Below are positions 13,666 through 21,281 of a stretch of 25,431 nucleotides of DNA, in pieces (the first letter of the stretch is position 1; every line of letters starts with the position of its first letter). The stretch spans positions 1 to 25,431 of IMG/VR virus record IMGVR_UViG_3300044799_000111. One strand, 5' to 3'. A program made the position numbers and the translations under genes. The notes under the pieces are model-generated. The model was not told the DNA's origin, made no database searches, and saw nothing but the letters and a program-made list of their open reading frames with translations. Source of the stretch: a virus.

Positions 13666-13875
13666 TTACGACTTTTTGGAGTAAACATTCAACCCGAGAA
13701 CCATGCCATTCGAGAGGGCAATGTTTCCTCTGGAAGAGGCGTGGACCATCGTTTTTCCGCTTGAGCTTGGCGTTCCCGGTTTACTTAATTTAACCGTGAG
13801 CGTAAGTGTGTCGCCATTGACAATAGCAGTGATGCCATTGCCAAGGTTTTCCGGTTTATTTGAGTTGTCACCCAT
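13666..13875 (-). CDS. Small beta-rich 69-aa protein
   Basis: The sequence has Thr/Gly-rich strands and the pattern LTLTVKLSKPGTPSSSGKTM, a small-phage-protein type I have seen before but cannot name. Start ATG 13875, with AAAGGATGG about 15 bases upstream, a longer spacing than usual. It stands alone, with its own promoter/operator candidate (13927-13953), a short leader hairpin (13905-13919) and a terminator-like hairpin (13618). Base use is more GC-rich than its neighbours. This isolation suggests separate and perhaps strong expression (inference). Confidence 0.65.
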   Translation of the reverse strand: MGDNSNKPENLGNGITAIVNGDTLTLTVKLSKPGTPSSSGKTMVHASSRGNIALSNGMVLGLNVYSKKS

Positions 13876-13904
13876 TGTGATGTTTTGCCATCCTTTCTAA
13901 GATT

Positions 13905-13919
13905 TGTAGCCTTGCTACA
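13905..13919 (-). promoter_or_regulatory. Leader hairpin of the 69-aa gene
   Basis: Perfect 6-bp stem TGTAGC/GCTACA with a 3-nt loop in the leader, just upstream of the SD. May stabilise the RNA or modulate initiation. Confidence 0.4.
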
Positions 13920-13926
13920 TGGTTTT

Positions 13927-13953
13927 GTTATACCTTGGGAACAATATGATCCC
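13927..13953 (-). promoter_or_regulatory. Promoter/operator candidate of the 69-aa gene
   Basis: TATAAC (-10-like, 13927-13932) on the minus strand directly follows an imperfect 17-bp palindrome, GGGATCATATTGTTCCC (13937-13953), that covers the spacer. No good -35 hexamer is visible, suggesting either activator dependence or repressor control. Confidence 0.4.
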
Positions 13954-13985
13954 TACCCCTCGCGCGTATTAATAATAATGTAAAT

Positions 13986-14399
13986 TCATCGTTGGGCATG
14001 AACCATTGTAGTCCATGCCCCCTTCGGATCTTCTTTATAAAAAACTTTAAAACCCTGTTTCTTCAAAAGTTCTACTAACTGAAAATAAGGTTCTGATCCT
14101 TTGAGGATACTAAAGTGATATTCAAAAACTACTTTTCTTATATTCATCCAATCTATAATTGCATTGAGGATTTCTACCTCATTCCCCTCTGTATCAATCT
14201 TAAGCCCTGTTATATCCCCACTTAAAATATCATTTATATTCACACATTCTACTTCTTGGAAAGTCTTACGTCTCTTACAAATAAAAAAGGAGTGTGCCCC
14301 TGTATTTTTCTTAACATTGAGATATAACTTGCGGGTTTTATCATCATTTCCCACAACAGCAACATTATGAACAATACCTAATTTCCCAATATTTGCCAC
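13986..14399 (-). CDS. C-terminal part of split FkbM-type methyltransferase
   Basis: 137-aa open frame from GTG 14399. It carries the FkbM motif LKIDTEGNEVEIL near residue 66, and continues the same frame as the 74-aa ORF upstream, separated by a single TAA (14409-14411) and three codons. Together they give about 215 residues, the normal length for the FkbM family of SAM-dependent methyltransferases that act on sugars and other small groups. No good SD precedes GTG 14399. It could be made by reinitiation, by readthrough, or not at all if the gene is dead. Confidence 0.65.
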   Translation of the reverse strand: MANIGKLGIVHNVAVVGNDDKTRKLYLNVKKNTGAHSFFICKRRKTFQEVECVNINDILSGDITGLKIDTEGNEVEILNAIIDWMNIRKVVFEYHFSILKGSEPYFQLVELLKKQGFKVFYKEDPKGAWTTMVHAQR

Positions 14400-14408
14400 A
14401 GCCAGTTC

Positions 14409-14633
14409 TTAATTCTCTTGTTCGGGTTCATAGGAGACAGCTTGCGCTCCCTCAAGGGCACAAAATAAATTGAACATACCTATATGTGCTCCAATATCCA
14501 CCCATAATTCTCCAGGAGATACCGGAAAATGTTTTATATAGATCTTACGTTTGAACACCTCGTTTATCACATATTCATCCAGAGTTCCTTCTCTGTATGA
14601 AACAGTATGCCCATTTATTTCCTTCTTGTACAT
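14409..14633 (-). CDS. N-terminal part of split FkbM-type methyltransferase
   Basis: 74 aa ending at TAA. Residues 43-54 (LWVDIGAHIGMF) form SAM motif I, and VSYEPEQEN matches the end of strand 2, where family members commonly read EP(E/Q)xENY. The TAA therefore falls where an aromatic or leucine codon is usual; a one-base change from TAT, TAC or TTA would explain it. Start ATG 14633 has GGAG nine bases upstream, in the stop of the membrane-protein gene. The product alone would lack half the fold. Confidence 0.65.
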   Translation of the reverse strand: MYKKEINGHTVSYREGTLDEYVINEVFKRKIYIKHFPVSPGELWVDIGAHIGMFNLFCALEGAQAVSYEPEQEN

Positions 14634-14637
14634 AAGT

Positions 14638-15339
14638 TTACTCCAATTTGTAGATTCTCACATTAGAACTACGACCAGTATTAATTGTCATAGGTGTAAG
14701 AAAATCCACGTGATTTCTGTAGCTCCCACTCACATCAACTATGGTTTTGTAACCATTTAGCCACTCTGGTATCATACCCGTGACATAAACAGTTTCTCCA
14801 CAGTCAAATGGTGCTCCTGGAGTATTTCTGGATAACAGATTCCTGGAGATAGCAATATACTCCAATGACCGAGCAGCATCCTCATCCAAGTGAAATCCAG
14901 AACATGCTGGAGAACCGGGGTCTCCATCACATTGTTCAACAGTTAAATTGTAGACTGTTCCAGAGCATACCCAGAACTCATTGTTGTCCGTAATGGAGTT
15001 TGGTAACTCAAAATCTACCGTGCTAGTAGAAACAGCAGGTAGGTAAGGTTCCTCAGATTTAGTTGTTGGGACAGGAACATCTGGGATCATAACAGACCCC
15101 TGAATTACCAAAGATTCCCCGGTTACACCAGAAATTACCCCTGATTCATCCTTCGTGGTAGAACTCTCGTACGTTACTTCTGGAGGGGGTGGCTCCTGAG
15201 TTCTGAAAACTTGGATATCTTTATACAAGATATACCAAATAAACAGAACAATAACGACAAAAATAGAGTCCACAAGTATAGATTTCCATAGTTGTCGTTT
15301 CTTTAAAAGAGCCATATCCTCCGGATCAAGATTTCGCAT
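14638..15339 (-). CDS. N-anchored membrane protein with possible 3D/double-psi beta-barrel domain
   Basis: 233 aa, start ATG 15339 with AAGGAGAAAACCGT. Residues about 20-42 form one membrane segment (VDSIFVVIVLFIWYILYKD), then a Pro/Ser/Thr-rich stretch to about 110, then a folded part with two or three Cys. The last 75 residues (YIAISRNLLSRN, FDCGETVYVTGMI, TIVDVSGSYRNHVDF) follow the layout of 3D or RlpA-like double-psi beta-barrel domains found in cell-wall-acting proteins. The protein is likely anchored in the membrane with its domain outside, where it could touch peptidoglycan (inference). The catalytic Asp set of the 3D motif is only partly visible. Confidence 0.55.
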   Translation of the reverse strand: MRNLDPEDMALLKKRQLWKSILVDSIFVVIVLFIWYILYKDIQVFRTQEPPPPEVTYESSTTKDESGVISGVTGESLVIQGSVMIPDVPVPTTKSEEPYLPAVSTSTVDFELPNSITDNNEFWVCSGTVYNLTVEQCDGDPGSPACSGFHLDEDAARSLEYIAISRNLLSRNTPGAPFDCGETVYVTGMIPEWLNGYKTIVDVSGSYRNHVDFLTPMTINTGRSSNVRIYKLE

Positions 15340-15377
15340 ACGGTTTTCTCCTTATCCGGGCTGTGACCTTAAAAACT

Positions 15378-15405
15378 ATTGTACACCTCAGAAAAAGGTG
15401 ATCAA
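15378..15405 (-). promoter_or_regulatory. Sigma70-like promoter before the membrane-protein gene
   Basis: TTGATC (15400-15405), a 16-bp spacer and TACAAT (15378-15383) on the minus strand. The spacer contains the inverted repeat CACCT...AGGTG. It reads toward the gene that starts at 15339. Confidence 0.5.
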
Positions 15406-15416
15406 TATCAAGAAGG

Positions 15417-15476
15417 AAGCGACCGTGTCGGTACAGAGAATTCAGTAAATATTACTCAATGCTCTAACGGTCGCTT
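15417..15476. repeat. Long imperfect inverted repeat (hairpin/cruciform)
   Basis: Outer arms AAGCGACCGT / ACGGTCGCTT (15417-15426, 15467-15476) are perfect. Inside, AGAG, ATT and AGTAA pair with TTACT, AAT and CTCT around an ATA loop, with single mismatches and one 8-base bulge. It could end the upstream transcript (tail CCTTCTTG) or be a recognised DNA structure. Confidence 0.55.
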
Positions 15477-15546
15477 GGCAGTCTTTCTGTAAGATCTGTC
15501 AAATATCAGTCTACCATATCAAGATCAGATATGCAACCCAGAGGGG

Positions 15547-15569
15547 CAGGAAACATAGGGCACTCTCCC
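15547..15569. repeat. Variant copy of the 17-bp dispersed motif
   Basis: CAGGAAACATAGGGCACTCTCCC; its core GGAAACAT..GCACT matches the copies at 3055 and 3123. It lies 30 bp before the next copy. Confidence 0.6.
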
Positions 15570-15576
15570 AGATATT

Positions 15577-15599
15577 CAGGAAACATATAGCACTACCCC
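15577..15599. repeat. Variant copy of the 17-bp dispersed motif over a stop codon
   Basis: CAGGAAACATATAGCACTACCCC. It covers the stop codon of the Mor-like gene and is in the same orientation as the other copies. Confidence 0.6.
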
Positions 15600-16063
15600 C
15601 TTGCTTTCTGTCTCCTTAGCCATCTCATATACTTAGTTCTACCTTTAGAGTCCGAATTAATTATTTTTCTTATCCCCCCAATTGTTAAATTAAATTCCAA
15701 TGCCAATGTATTCATATTATGCCCATTGAATCTCTTTATTATCTGCTGATTTCTAGAGAATACTTCCAAGGTTTTCTGTCTAGGTATACTTACTTCTAAT
15801 CCTGAGAAGATGGTGCAGAGATTTCTTAACGCTGCCATCCCAAATGTTTTCTGCAACCAAACTATATCTTGACCTGCTTTTCCCATCATTAATTTTTCTC
15901 GGTAAGTAGGGCTGTCAAAGTTTTCCAGCTTAGGAAATTTAATCTGTACTCCACCATATTTTTTAACTAGGGGTAGGATATTTGCTGGACCTAAGACCTG
16001 AATTAACAGGAGTGTGTTAGGAGGCAGTGCGTCTTGTGTTTTGTGCCTTGGCTTAGGTGTCAT
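15593..16063 (-). CDS. Mor-like DNA-binding protein
   Basis: 156 aa, start ATG 16063. The C-terminal part (RNQQIIKRFNGHNMNTLALE and following NLTIGGIRKIIN, residues about 106-137) is a helix-turn-helix like that of the Mor/C transcription activators of Mu-like phages, with the R/N-R-x-x-I-x-x-x-F-x-G-x-N pattern. The N-terminal part is a helical module (VLGPANILPLVKKYGGVQIK) that also fits the family. The product probably binds DNA and activates transcription of other phage genes (inference). It overlaps a 17-bp repeat copy at its stop codon. Confidence 0.7.
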   Translation of the reverse strand: MTPKPRHKTQDALPPNTLLLIQVLGPANILPLVKKYGGVQIKFPKLENFDSPTYREKLMMGKAGQDIVWLQKTFGMAALRNLCTIFSGLEVSIPRQKTLEVFSRNQQIIKRFNGHNMNTLALEFNLTIGGIRKIINSDSKGRTKYMRWLRRQKARG

Positions 16064-16067
16064 GGTT

Positions 16068-16676
16068 TTAACGCTCCTGTAGCTTCTGGAAGCGTAGTTG
16101 GGCTTTCTGTACCCATATATAAGGGTCTACACTAGCCAAGAATCCATCCAATGTCATTATTCCAAAATAACCATCCTCTCCACTAACCTTGAAATATATA
16201 CAGAACCTATCATTTCTCTCTTTAATATCCAATTGGTTTATTATCTGATCTAAACTGAATAGTACATATGTTTCCGCGCCCTTTCTTGTAAACACAACTA
16301 TAGGAATTCTATCCCGACTACTCTGCAGTCTACACTTCTTCCAAGCCTCAACAAAGAACCAATCTTTTATGCCTTCTTTAGAATCATACCTAACTACCTG
16401 TTCTAAATCCCAACCTTCAACTGCTTTGCATTCGATAATATAAGGAAATAACACAGCAAGCAGGGGATTTGGAATTATAATATCTCCCTTTTCATGTGCT
16501 GTATTCCCTGAACCCTCGGTACGATGTAGGTCTTCACCATATTTAAACACAAGCCCTTCTATTCCCAATCCATTGAAATAGTTTACAATCTGTTTCCCCA
16601 CTTTTAATTCAAAAGCTGACCCTTTCCCCTGAGAGGATTTAGCTTGTGCTGTCTTTTCTAAATCACTTTTCATCAT
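16068..16676 (-). CDS. Putative PD-(D/E)XK nuclease
   Basis: 202 aa. KGSAFELKVGKQIVNYF (E in helix 1), then KGDIIIPNPL (Asp) and the strand ending IIECKAVEGW (E-x-K) give the order of the PD-(D/E)XK core seen in Holliday-junction resolvase and RecB-like nucleases. A DNA-processing role fits the surrounding recombination genes. Start ATG 16676 has AGGA five bases upstream; ATG 16673 is equally possible. The gene overlaps the previous one by 14 bases. The exact subfamily is not clear. Confidence 0.65.
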   Translation of the reverse strand: MMKSDLEKTAQAKSSQGKGSAFELKVGKQIVNYFNGLGIEGLVFKYGEDLHRTEGSGNTAHEKGDIIIPNPLLAVLFPYIIECKAVEGWDLEQVVRYDSKEGIKDWFFVEAWKKCRLQSSRDRIPIVVFTRKGAETYVLFSLDQIINQLDIKERNDRFCIYFKVSGEDGYFGIMTLDGFLASVDPYIWVQKAQLRFQKLQER

Positions 16677-17001
16677 AAGTATCCTGTGCGAAAAAATGTT
16701 CTGGTATAAAAATCTGTCCTGCTTCTATTGTACAGCCAACACGAGCAGCTTCAACAGGGATAACATATACTTTTTTATCTTCGAGTTCTATTATACCAAT
16801 GTATTTCACTTTACTGGCTTCTAATAGTTCCAAAACCCATAGATCAAAACCCCATGAAAAATATTTCCTGAAGAAGTGTTTGGATCTTTTCCTGATGGAC
16901 ATATACATATCCGCATAGTCAAGAACAATACCATAGATTTTATTATCCTTACCACGAATTCTTCTACCCACAAAGTAATCATAGTCACTACCTGTATTCA
17001 A
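16663..17001 (-). CDS. Hypothetical 112-aa protein
   Basis: The only in-frame start that keeps the N-terminal block is TTG 17001, overlapping the SbcC stop by TTGA; no strong SD is visible, so expression would rely on coupling. The sequence (DYFVGRRIRGKDNKIYGIVL) suggests a small beta-barrel-like fold, followed by basic residues (SIRKRSKHFFRKYF). Function unknown; position between SbcC and a nuclease suggests a recombination accessory role. Confidence 0.6.
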   Translation of the reverse strand: MNTGSDYDYFVGRRIRGKDNKIYGIVLDYADMYMSIRKRSKHFFRKYFSWGFDLWVLELLEASKVKYIGIIELEDKKVYVIPVEAARVGCTIEAGQIFIPEHFFAQDTYDEK

Positions 17002-18887
17002 GATACTAGCGATGCTATGCCCCCATTATTTTCCACAGTGATTACTGTTTGGAAATAGTCTCTCAAGGCAGTCTCTTGTGTTATCACGAAAACGGTTTCC
17101 CTTTTTTCAGCCTCAGCAGCTAACAACTCAAGAACAAATTCCCGTCCCATACTATCAAGATGATCAAAAACCTCATCGAAAAAGACGATAGTACTCACAA
17201 ATCCTGTTACTGCTTCAAGTAGATTCTGTAGTGCAAACATGATGATTAAATCTATACGACGTTTTTGTCCAGAACTACAATGTTTATATGTGGAACCACC
17301 TTTAGGCAATTCCACCGAGAATCCGAATTTTTCAGTGGAATCATCCCGGCTTTTTAATTGTTCCCTTGTTTGGAATTGTATCCTAATGTCCCCCCCAGTT
17401 AAAGCTGCTGAATATTTATCTGCTATTCCATTAAGCATAGGGGTTATAGATTCAAGGATGTGACTCTTTAAGCCTGCAGAGCCAAAGCCCCATTTCCAAA
17501 ATTCCAGAATAGCAAGCTGATTATTTTCTAACTCCATGGTCTTACAGATATCAGCCAGTTTCCCATTTAGATCTTCTAATCTTTCCTTTGCCTGTTTAAT
17601 ATATTCCTTATATGGATTCTTCTCGTTTTCTTTATTTTCCAGCATACTACTGAGAGCGAGGACTTCATTGTCTATTGCTCCCACCTTAATACTTAAAGCA
17701 TTTATTCCCCTGTCTAATACTATTTTTTCATTATCCTTAACAGATTGCTCTCCTATTATTTTATCCCCTTCTTTTTCAAGGTTCTCTTTGGCTTTGTCAT
17801 ATACTTGAATAGCTGCTTCATATACTTTCTTAGCCTTAGCCTCATCCTTTTCAGCTTTTTCCAATCTACCCTCAAGTTCTGTAACCACAGCATCTCTATG
17901 CTTCTCCGTTATATTCTGTTTACAAGTAACACACTTTGTTCCAGCTTTTAATATCTTTGCTGAACCAATCTCCCTTTGTAATCTTATTACTTCGTTGTGA
18001 GCAGTAGTTTGTTTTTCCTTTGCGGTATCTTTTTCGGTAGTATCAATATTTTTTACAGCTTCATTATTCTGAGTAGCCTTCTTCTTTAGCTTGGTAATCA
18101 CAAGTTCAATTTGTTTTAAAGATTCCTGACCAGTTTTAAGGTCTTCAGATAATTTCTTCTGATCCATTCGGGCATGTTTTAATTTCAATTTCAGAGCAGC
18201 TAACTCTTCTTCATACTTTTGTTTGTATTCTTTATCACTTTGTTTGTACTGATCTAGATTTCCTTGAGTTTCCTCTATTGAAGTATTTATTTTTTCAAAA
18301 CCAGCAGTAAAATCTGCAAGGATCTTCTCTATTTCTTTAGTCTCTACCTTGACAGCTTTTAACGCTCGTTCCAAAGCCTCCAAGTCTAAAATCTCATCAA
18401 GGAGCTTCTTGCGGTCTACATCCCCAAGTTCCCCAAACCGGGCTATTTCCTGACCAAACATAATACTATGAACAAATGTATTAAAAGAAACACCAAGGAG
18501 ATCTTCAATAGTTTGTTGAGCATTCGGACCAGAAATATCTGTACCAGAATAGGAAACATGTAACTCATCTTTAAATTCGGAATGCTTGCGGTACCGCTCA
18601 ATAATTAATTCTTCTTCATCATCCAATTCCCAAATAGTTTTTCCAAAAGTATACCCCTGCTCCAAAAACTCATTAATGATTTCGTCTCCCTTGAGACCCC
18701 TCATAGTTTTAGCGAAAGTTGTCCAAGTTATAATATCAAATATACTTGTCTTTCCAGATCCATTGGAATCAGCAGCAGCAGCATCCTTCACAATTCCCTC
18801 AATAAGCACAAGTCCCTGAGGAGGCTCAAGGATTATATGCTCAAAGGGCATGAATGCACAGGCTTCTATATACTTTAGTCTAGTCAT
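16998..18887 (-). CDS. SbcC/Rad50/gp46-type ATPase subunit
   Basis: 629 aa. Walker A SNGSGKTS (41-48) follows an extended loop (GIVKDAAAAD); residues about 200-460 are coiled coil with a zinc-hook CVTC (319-322) near the middle; signature SSGQKRR (538-544) and Walker B TIVFFDEVFDHLD (566-578) are near the end. The H-loop position reads ITQ rather than ITH. The family works with the SbcD/Mre11 nuclease to process DNA ends. Start ATG 18887 overlaps the previous stop by ATGA, and the stop overlaps the next start (TTGA). Confidence 0.9.
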   Translation of the reverse strand: MTRLKYIEACAFMPFEHIILEPPQGLVLIEGIVKDAAAADSNGSGKTSIFDIITWTTFAKTMRGLKGDEIINEFLEQGYTFGKTIWELDDEEELIIERYRKHSEFKDELHVSYSGTDISGPNAQQTIEDLLGVSFNTFVHSIMFGQEIARFGELGDVDRKKLLDEILDLEALERALKAVKVETKEIEKILADFTAGFEKINTSIEETQGNLDQYKQSDKEYKQKYEEELAALKLKLKHARMDQKKLSEDLKTGQESLKQIELVITKLKKKATQNNEAVKNIDTTEKDTAKEKQTTAHNEVIRLQREIGSAKILKAGTKCVTCKQNITEKHRDAVVTELEGRLEKAEKDEAKAKKVYEAAIQVYDKAKENLEKEGDKIIGEQSVKDNEKIVLDRGINALSIKVGAIDNEVLALSSMLENKENEKNPYKEYIKQAKERLEDLNGKLADICKTMELENNQLAILEFWKWGFGSAGLKSHILESITPMLNGIADKYSAALTGGDIRIQFQTREQLKSRDDSTEKFGFSVELPKGGSTYKHCSSGQKRRIDLIIMFALQNLLEAVTGFVSTIVFFDEVFDHLDSMGREFVLELLAAEAEKRETVFVITQETALRDYFQTVITVENNGGIASLVS

Positions 18888-19111
18888 TTCTGAATTGGTT
18901 TTAACTTTTTAGCCTTAATCCCTTCTAATTTTCGTCGGAGATCCTGTCCAGCCTTGTCTATCAGATTCACATAGGCACGTAAAGCTAACCTTTCAGGGGC
19001 ATCCTTAGACAGAGCAGCTAAAAGGGCAGACCCTTCTACTTCTTTAGAAAGAAGTCTATTAACCTTTTCAATGTCCTTTACCTTGTCATCCACAAACATG
19101 TTTATTATCAT
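18884..19111 (-). CDS. Hypothetical 75-aa protein between SbcD and SbcC
   Basis: Helical, charged (DKVKDIEKVNRLLSKEVEGS) with a basic end (KAKKLKPIQK). Start ATG 19111 overlaps the SbcD stop by ATGA, and its stop overlaps the SbcC start by ATGA, so the three are translated together. Could be a small partner of the MR complex (inference); no family known. Confidence 0.65.
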   Translation of the reverse strand: MIINMFVDDKVKDIEKVNRLLSKEVEGSALLAALSKDAPERLALRAYVNLIDKAGQDLRRKLEGIKAKKLKPIQK

Positions 19112-20244
19112 GATTCACTCTCCACTGTTTTTAATAGTTGCAATCCCTTTGCCAGTACAGCCTCTCTTTCTTTTTCATCAACCCACTGATTGACGAATGA
19201 GGAGACCATTTCAGAAAGAGACATCCCATATTCAACTTGGTTATCAGTAGTCTTTTCAAACTTGCTTACTCGCTTTAATTCTCTTACAACACTTAATACC
19301 CCTTGAGCCTTATAATCCTCAATGAATACTTGTGATTGGTTATATAAATCCACATCTGTGAAAACCAGTTTAACATAGTTTCCTTTCCATTCATCATAAG
19401 GTTCAGCAGGGACATGATCCATCTCATCCTGGATAAACTGAGGAGAATTGGTCGGCACAAATCGGTAACTCTCATCCACCAGATTCACTACATAGAATCC
19501 ATGGGGTACTCCTCGTTCCCCAAAGTTATGTTGAACCAGTGAACCCGGTATAATTACTCCATCCCCGAAGTCTTGGGGAATATGGTAGTGCCCCACAAAA
19601 CACCAGTCATACTCCAATTCTTTAAGCTCCGCAACAGGCAACTCATCTTTCATTCTATACCCATAGGCTCCAGCAATAGCTTCTCTCAATCCGGTATGTG
19701 CTATCAGTATGTTCTTGTCACCCTTCTTTACCTTAGCAGCTTTAAGCAGGGAACGAAGTTCATTTTGGTCGGCTGTATAAGGTATGAAGGAAACATACAG
19801 CACCTCTCCAGTTGACAAGGTAAACTGACATTCCCCAGATTTAACTTGGAGCAAGGGTTCAAACATCGATAAGCTAACTTCCCCATCTTTCCTAAGATAC
19901 ATATCATGATTACCTATACTTGCATATGTATCTATCATAGCTCCGTTTACTAAACAATCCAGGGAGTTCCTTAACAAATTTCCTACAACGGTATTAACCG
20001 CCATTCTTGAATGGATCCAATCCCCACAAAAAAAGTGCAGAACTCTTCTTTGTCTTACTGAATCATACCATTCATCTTCTTCATCATTTCGGATACTACT
20101 AATAAATTCCCCAATCTCCCACACAGCTTTAGCACAGACTACCAACCTTGTATTGTACCCATTCTCATCCACTCTGGAATGGGGTGTATACAGATGTCCG
20201 TGCAAATCTGCAGATGCAACTATTACCGGAGAGTATTTATCCAA
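19108..20244 (-). CDS. SbcD/Mre11/gp47-type metallophosphoesterase
   Basis: 378 aa from TTG 20244, with AAGG eight bases upstream. All five metal motifs are present: DLH (13-15), GDWIH (74-78), GNHD (111-114), AHTG (182-185) and GHYH (218-221). The C-terminal 130 residues form the capping and ATPase-binding part. The start overlaps the RecA stop. A 15-base match to the dispersed 17-bp motif lies at 19789-19803 inside the gene. Confidence 0.9.
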   Translation of the reverse strand: MDKYSPVIVASADLHGHLYTPHSRVDENGYNTRLVVCAKAVWEIGEFISSIRNDEEDEWYDSVRQRRVLHFFCGDWIHSRMAVNTVVGNLLRNSLDCLVNGAMIDTYASIGNHDMYLRKDGEVSLSMFEPLLQVKSGECQFTLSTGEVLYVSFIPYTADQNELRSLLKAAKVKKGDKNILIAHTGLREAIAGAYGYRMKDELPVAELKELEYDWCFVGHYHIPQDFGDGVIIPGSLVQHNFGERGVPHGFYVVNLVDESYRFVPTNSPQFIQDEMDHVPAEPYDEWKGNYVKLVFTDVDLYNQSQVFIEDYKAQGVLSVVRELKRVSKFEKTTDNQVEYGMSLSEMVSSFVNQWVDEKEREAVLAKGLQLLKTVESES

Positions 20245-21202
20245 GGATTATACCTTCTAAATCATCATAGGATGCCAAAACTTCTTCCCAGTTTTTCCTT
20301 TGGAATTTTTCATTAGTACCCTCTATTGTATACCATGTTCCTGCATGGGAAATAACTCCTTTAGCAACCCCTTCTTCCAATAATTCCGCAGCATAATCAA
20401 ACCCTTTACCAAATATCAGGGGAATCTCTCCTTCCTTAAAAGGGGAAGCAACCTTATTCTTCATTATCCTAAACTTGAGCAGTTGCCCCACATGATCCCC
20501 ACCTTCCTGAATCTTAGTTCCACTACTTAATTTTATGCGAACAGTAGATGCAAACTTAAGAGCTTTTCCACCGGGGGTAGTTGATGGGGAACCAAACATT
20601 ACCCCAATTTTAGATTTCTCTTGGTTAATACAGATAAATGTAATCTTCGCCTCGGCTACCCTACCAAATACTTTCCTACTATTTGTAGAAATAGCCCTTG
20701 CGACCTGAGCCATTTCCTTACTATCCAAATCTTTATCCGAAAGTTCAGCTTCCGTTGGGGTAGCAGCAACACTATCCCAAATCACAAGAACATTTGGTCT
20801 AACATTATCCTTCATTACATATTCAGCAGTCTCTTTGAGCATCCTAAATACTCCCTCTATACTTTCACACTGAGAGAGGATTAAAGTACTCGTGTCTACT
20901 CCAATAGCTTCTGCATATTTCGGGTCAAGCGCATTCTCTGTATCCAAGTAAAGCACCGTAGCACCATCTTTTTGCGCTCTAGCAACAATCGAGAGGGCTA
21001 ACGTGGTCTTCCCTGACCCCTCAGTACCATATAACTCAACAATGCGTCCACCGGGTAAACCACCTATTCCTAAAGCCCTATCCAAAGCCAGACTTCCAGT
21101 TTTATAAACTAGATCTACCTTGGATATTACAGCATCCGAATCAAGACTCTGCACTGACTCGTTCCCAAACTTTTTCTTTAAATGCTCAGTTAAATCAGCC
21201 AT
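20237..21202 (-). CDS. recA: RecA recombinase (bacterial type)
   Basis: 321 aa from ATG 21202, set by GGAGG ten bases upstream; a longer frame runs into a terminator. Walker A GTEGSGKT (59-66), Glu89 in LDTENALDP, Walker B VLVIWDS (138-144), NQ of loop 2 (INQEKSKIGVMFG, 192-204) and PGGKALKFAS (210-219) are all visible. These loops are closer to bacterial RecA than to T4 UvsX. It would form filaments on ssDNA and pair homologous strands, with the SSB- and UvsY-like proteins. Confidence 0.93.
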   Translation of the reverse strand: MADLTEHLKKKFGNESVQSLDSDAVISKVDLVYKTGSLALDRALGIGGLPGGRIVELYGTEGSGKTTLALSIVARAQKDGATVLYLDTENALDPKYAEAIGVDTSTLILSQCESIEGVFRMLKETAEYVMKDNVRPNVLVIWDSVAATPTEAELSDKDLDSKEMAQVARAISTNSRKVFGRVAEAKITFICINQEKSKIGVMFGSPSTTPGGKALKFASTVRIKLSSGTKIQEGGDHVGQLLKFRIMKNKVASPFKEGEIPLIFGKGFDYAAELLEEGVAKGVISHAGTWYTIEGTNEKFQRKNWEEVLASYDDLEGIILG

Positions 21203-21212
21203 TTTATCCTCC

Positions 21213-21246
21213 GGAAAAAAACAGGGGGAGTTTTTAGGCTCCCCCC
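21213..21246 (-). terminator. Terminator between SSB-like gene and recA
   Basis: Stem GGGGGAG / CTCCCCC (21224-21230, 21239-21245), 8-nt loop, followed on the minus strand by TGTTTTTTTCC. The T-run leads straight into the recA ribosome site. Confidence 0.8.
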
Positions 21247-21248
21247 GC

Positions 21249-21276
21249 AACATCTAGGAGTTGAGGGTTAGATGTT
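21249..21276 (-). other. Inverted repeat just before the terminator hairpin
   Basis: AACATCTA / TAGATGTT (8 bp, perfect) around 12 bases, five bases after the SSB-like stop codon. With the adjacent terminator it gives a double hairpin that could stabilise the mRNA end or act as an RNA processing site. Confidence 0.5.
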
Positions 21277-21281
21277 CTTAA

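Noticed and set aside
14409-14411. Genome-wide recoding of TAA as a sense codon
   Set aside because: Many genes here end in TAA with TAATG overlaps, so TAA is a normal stop.
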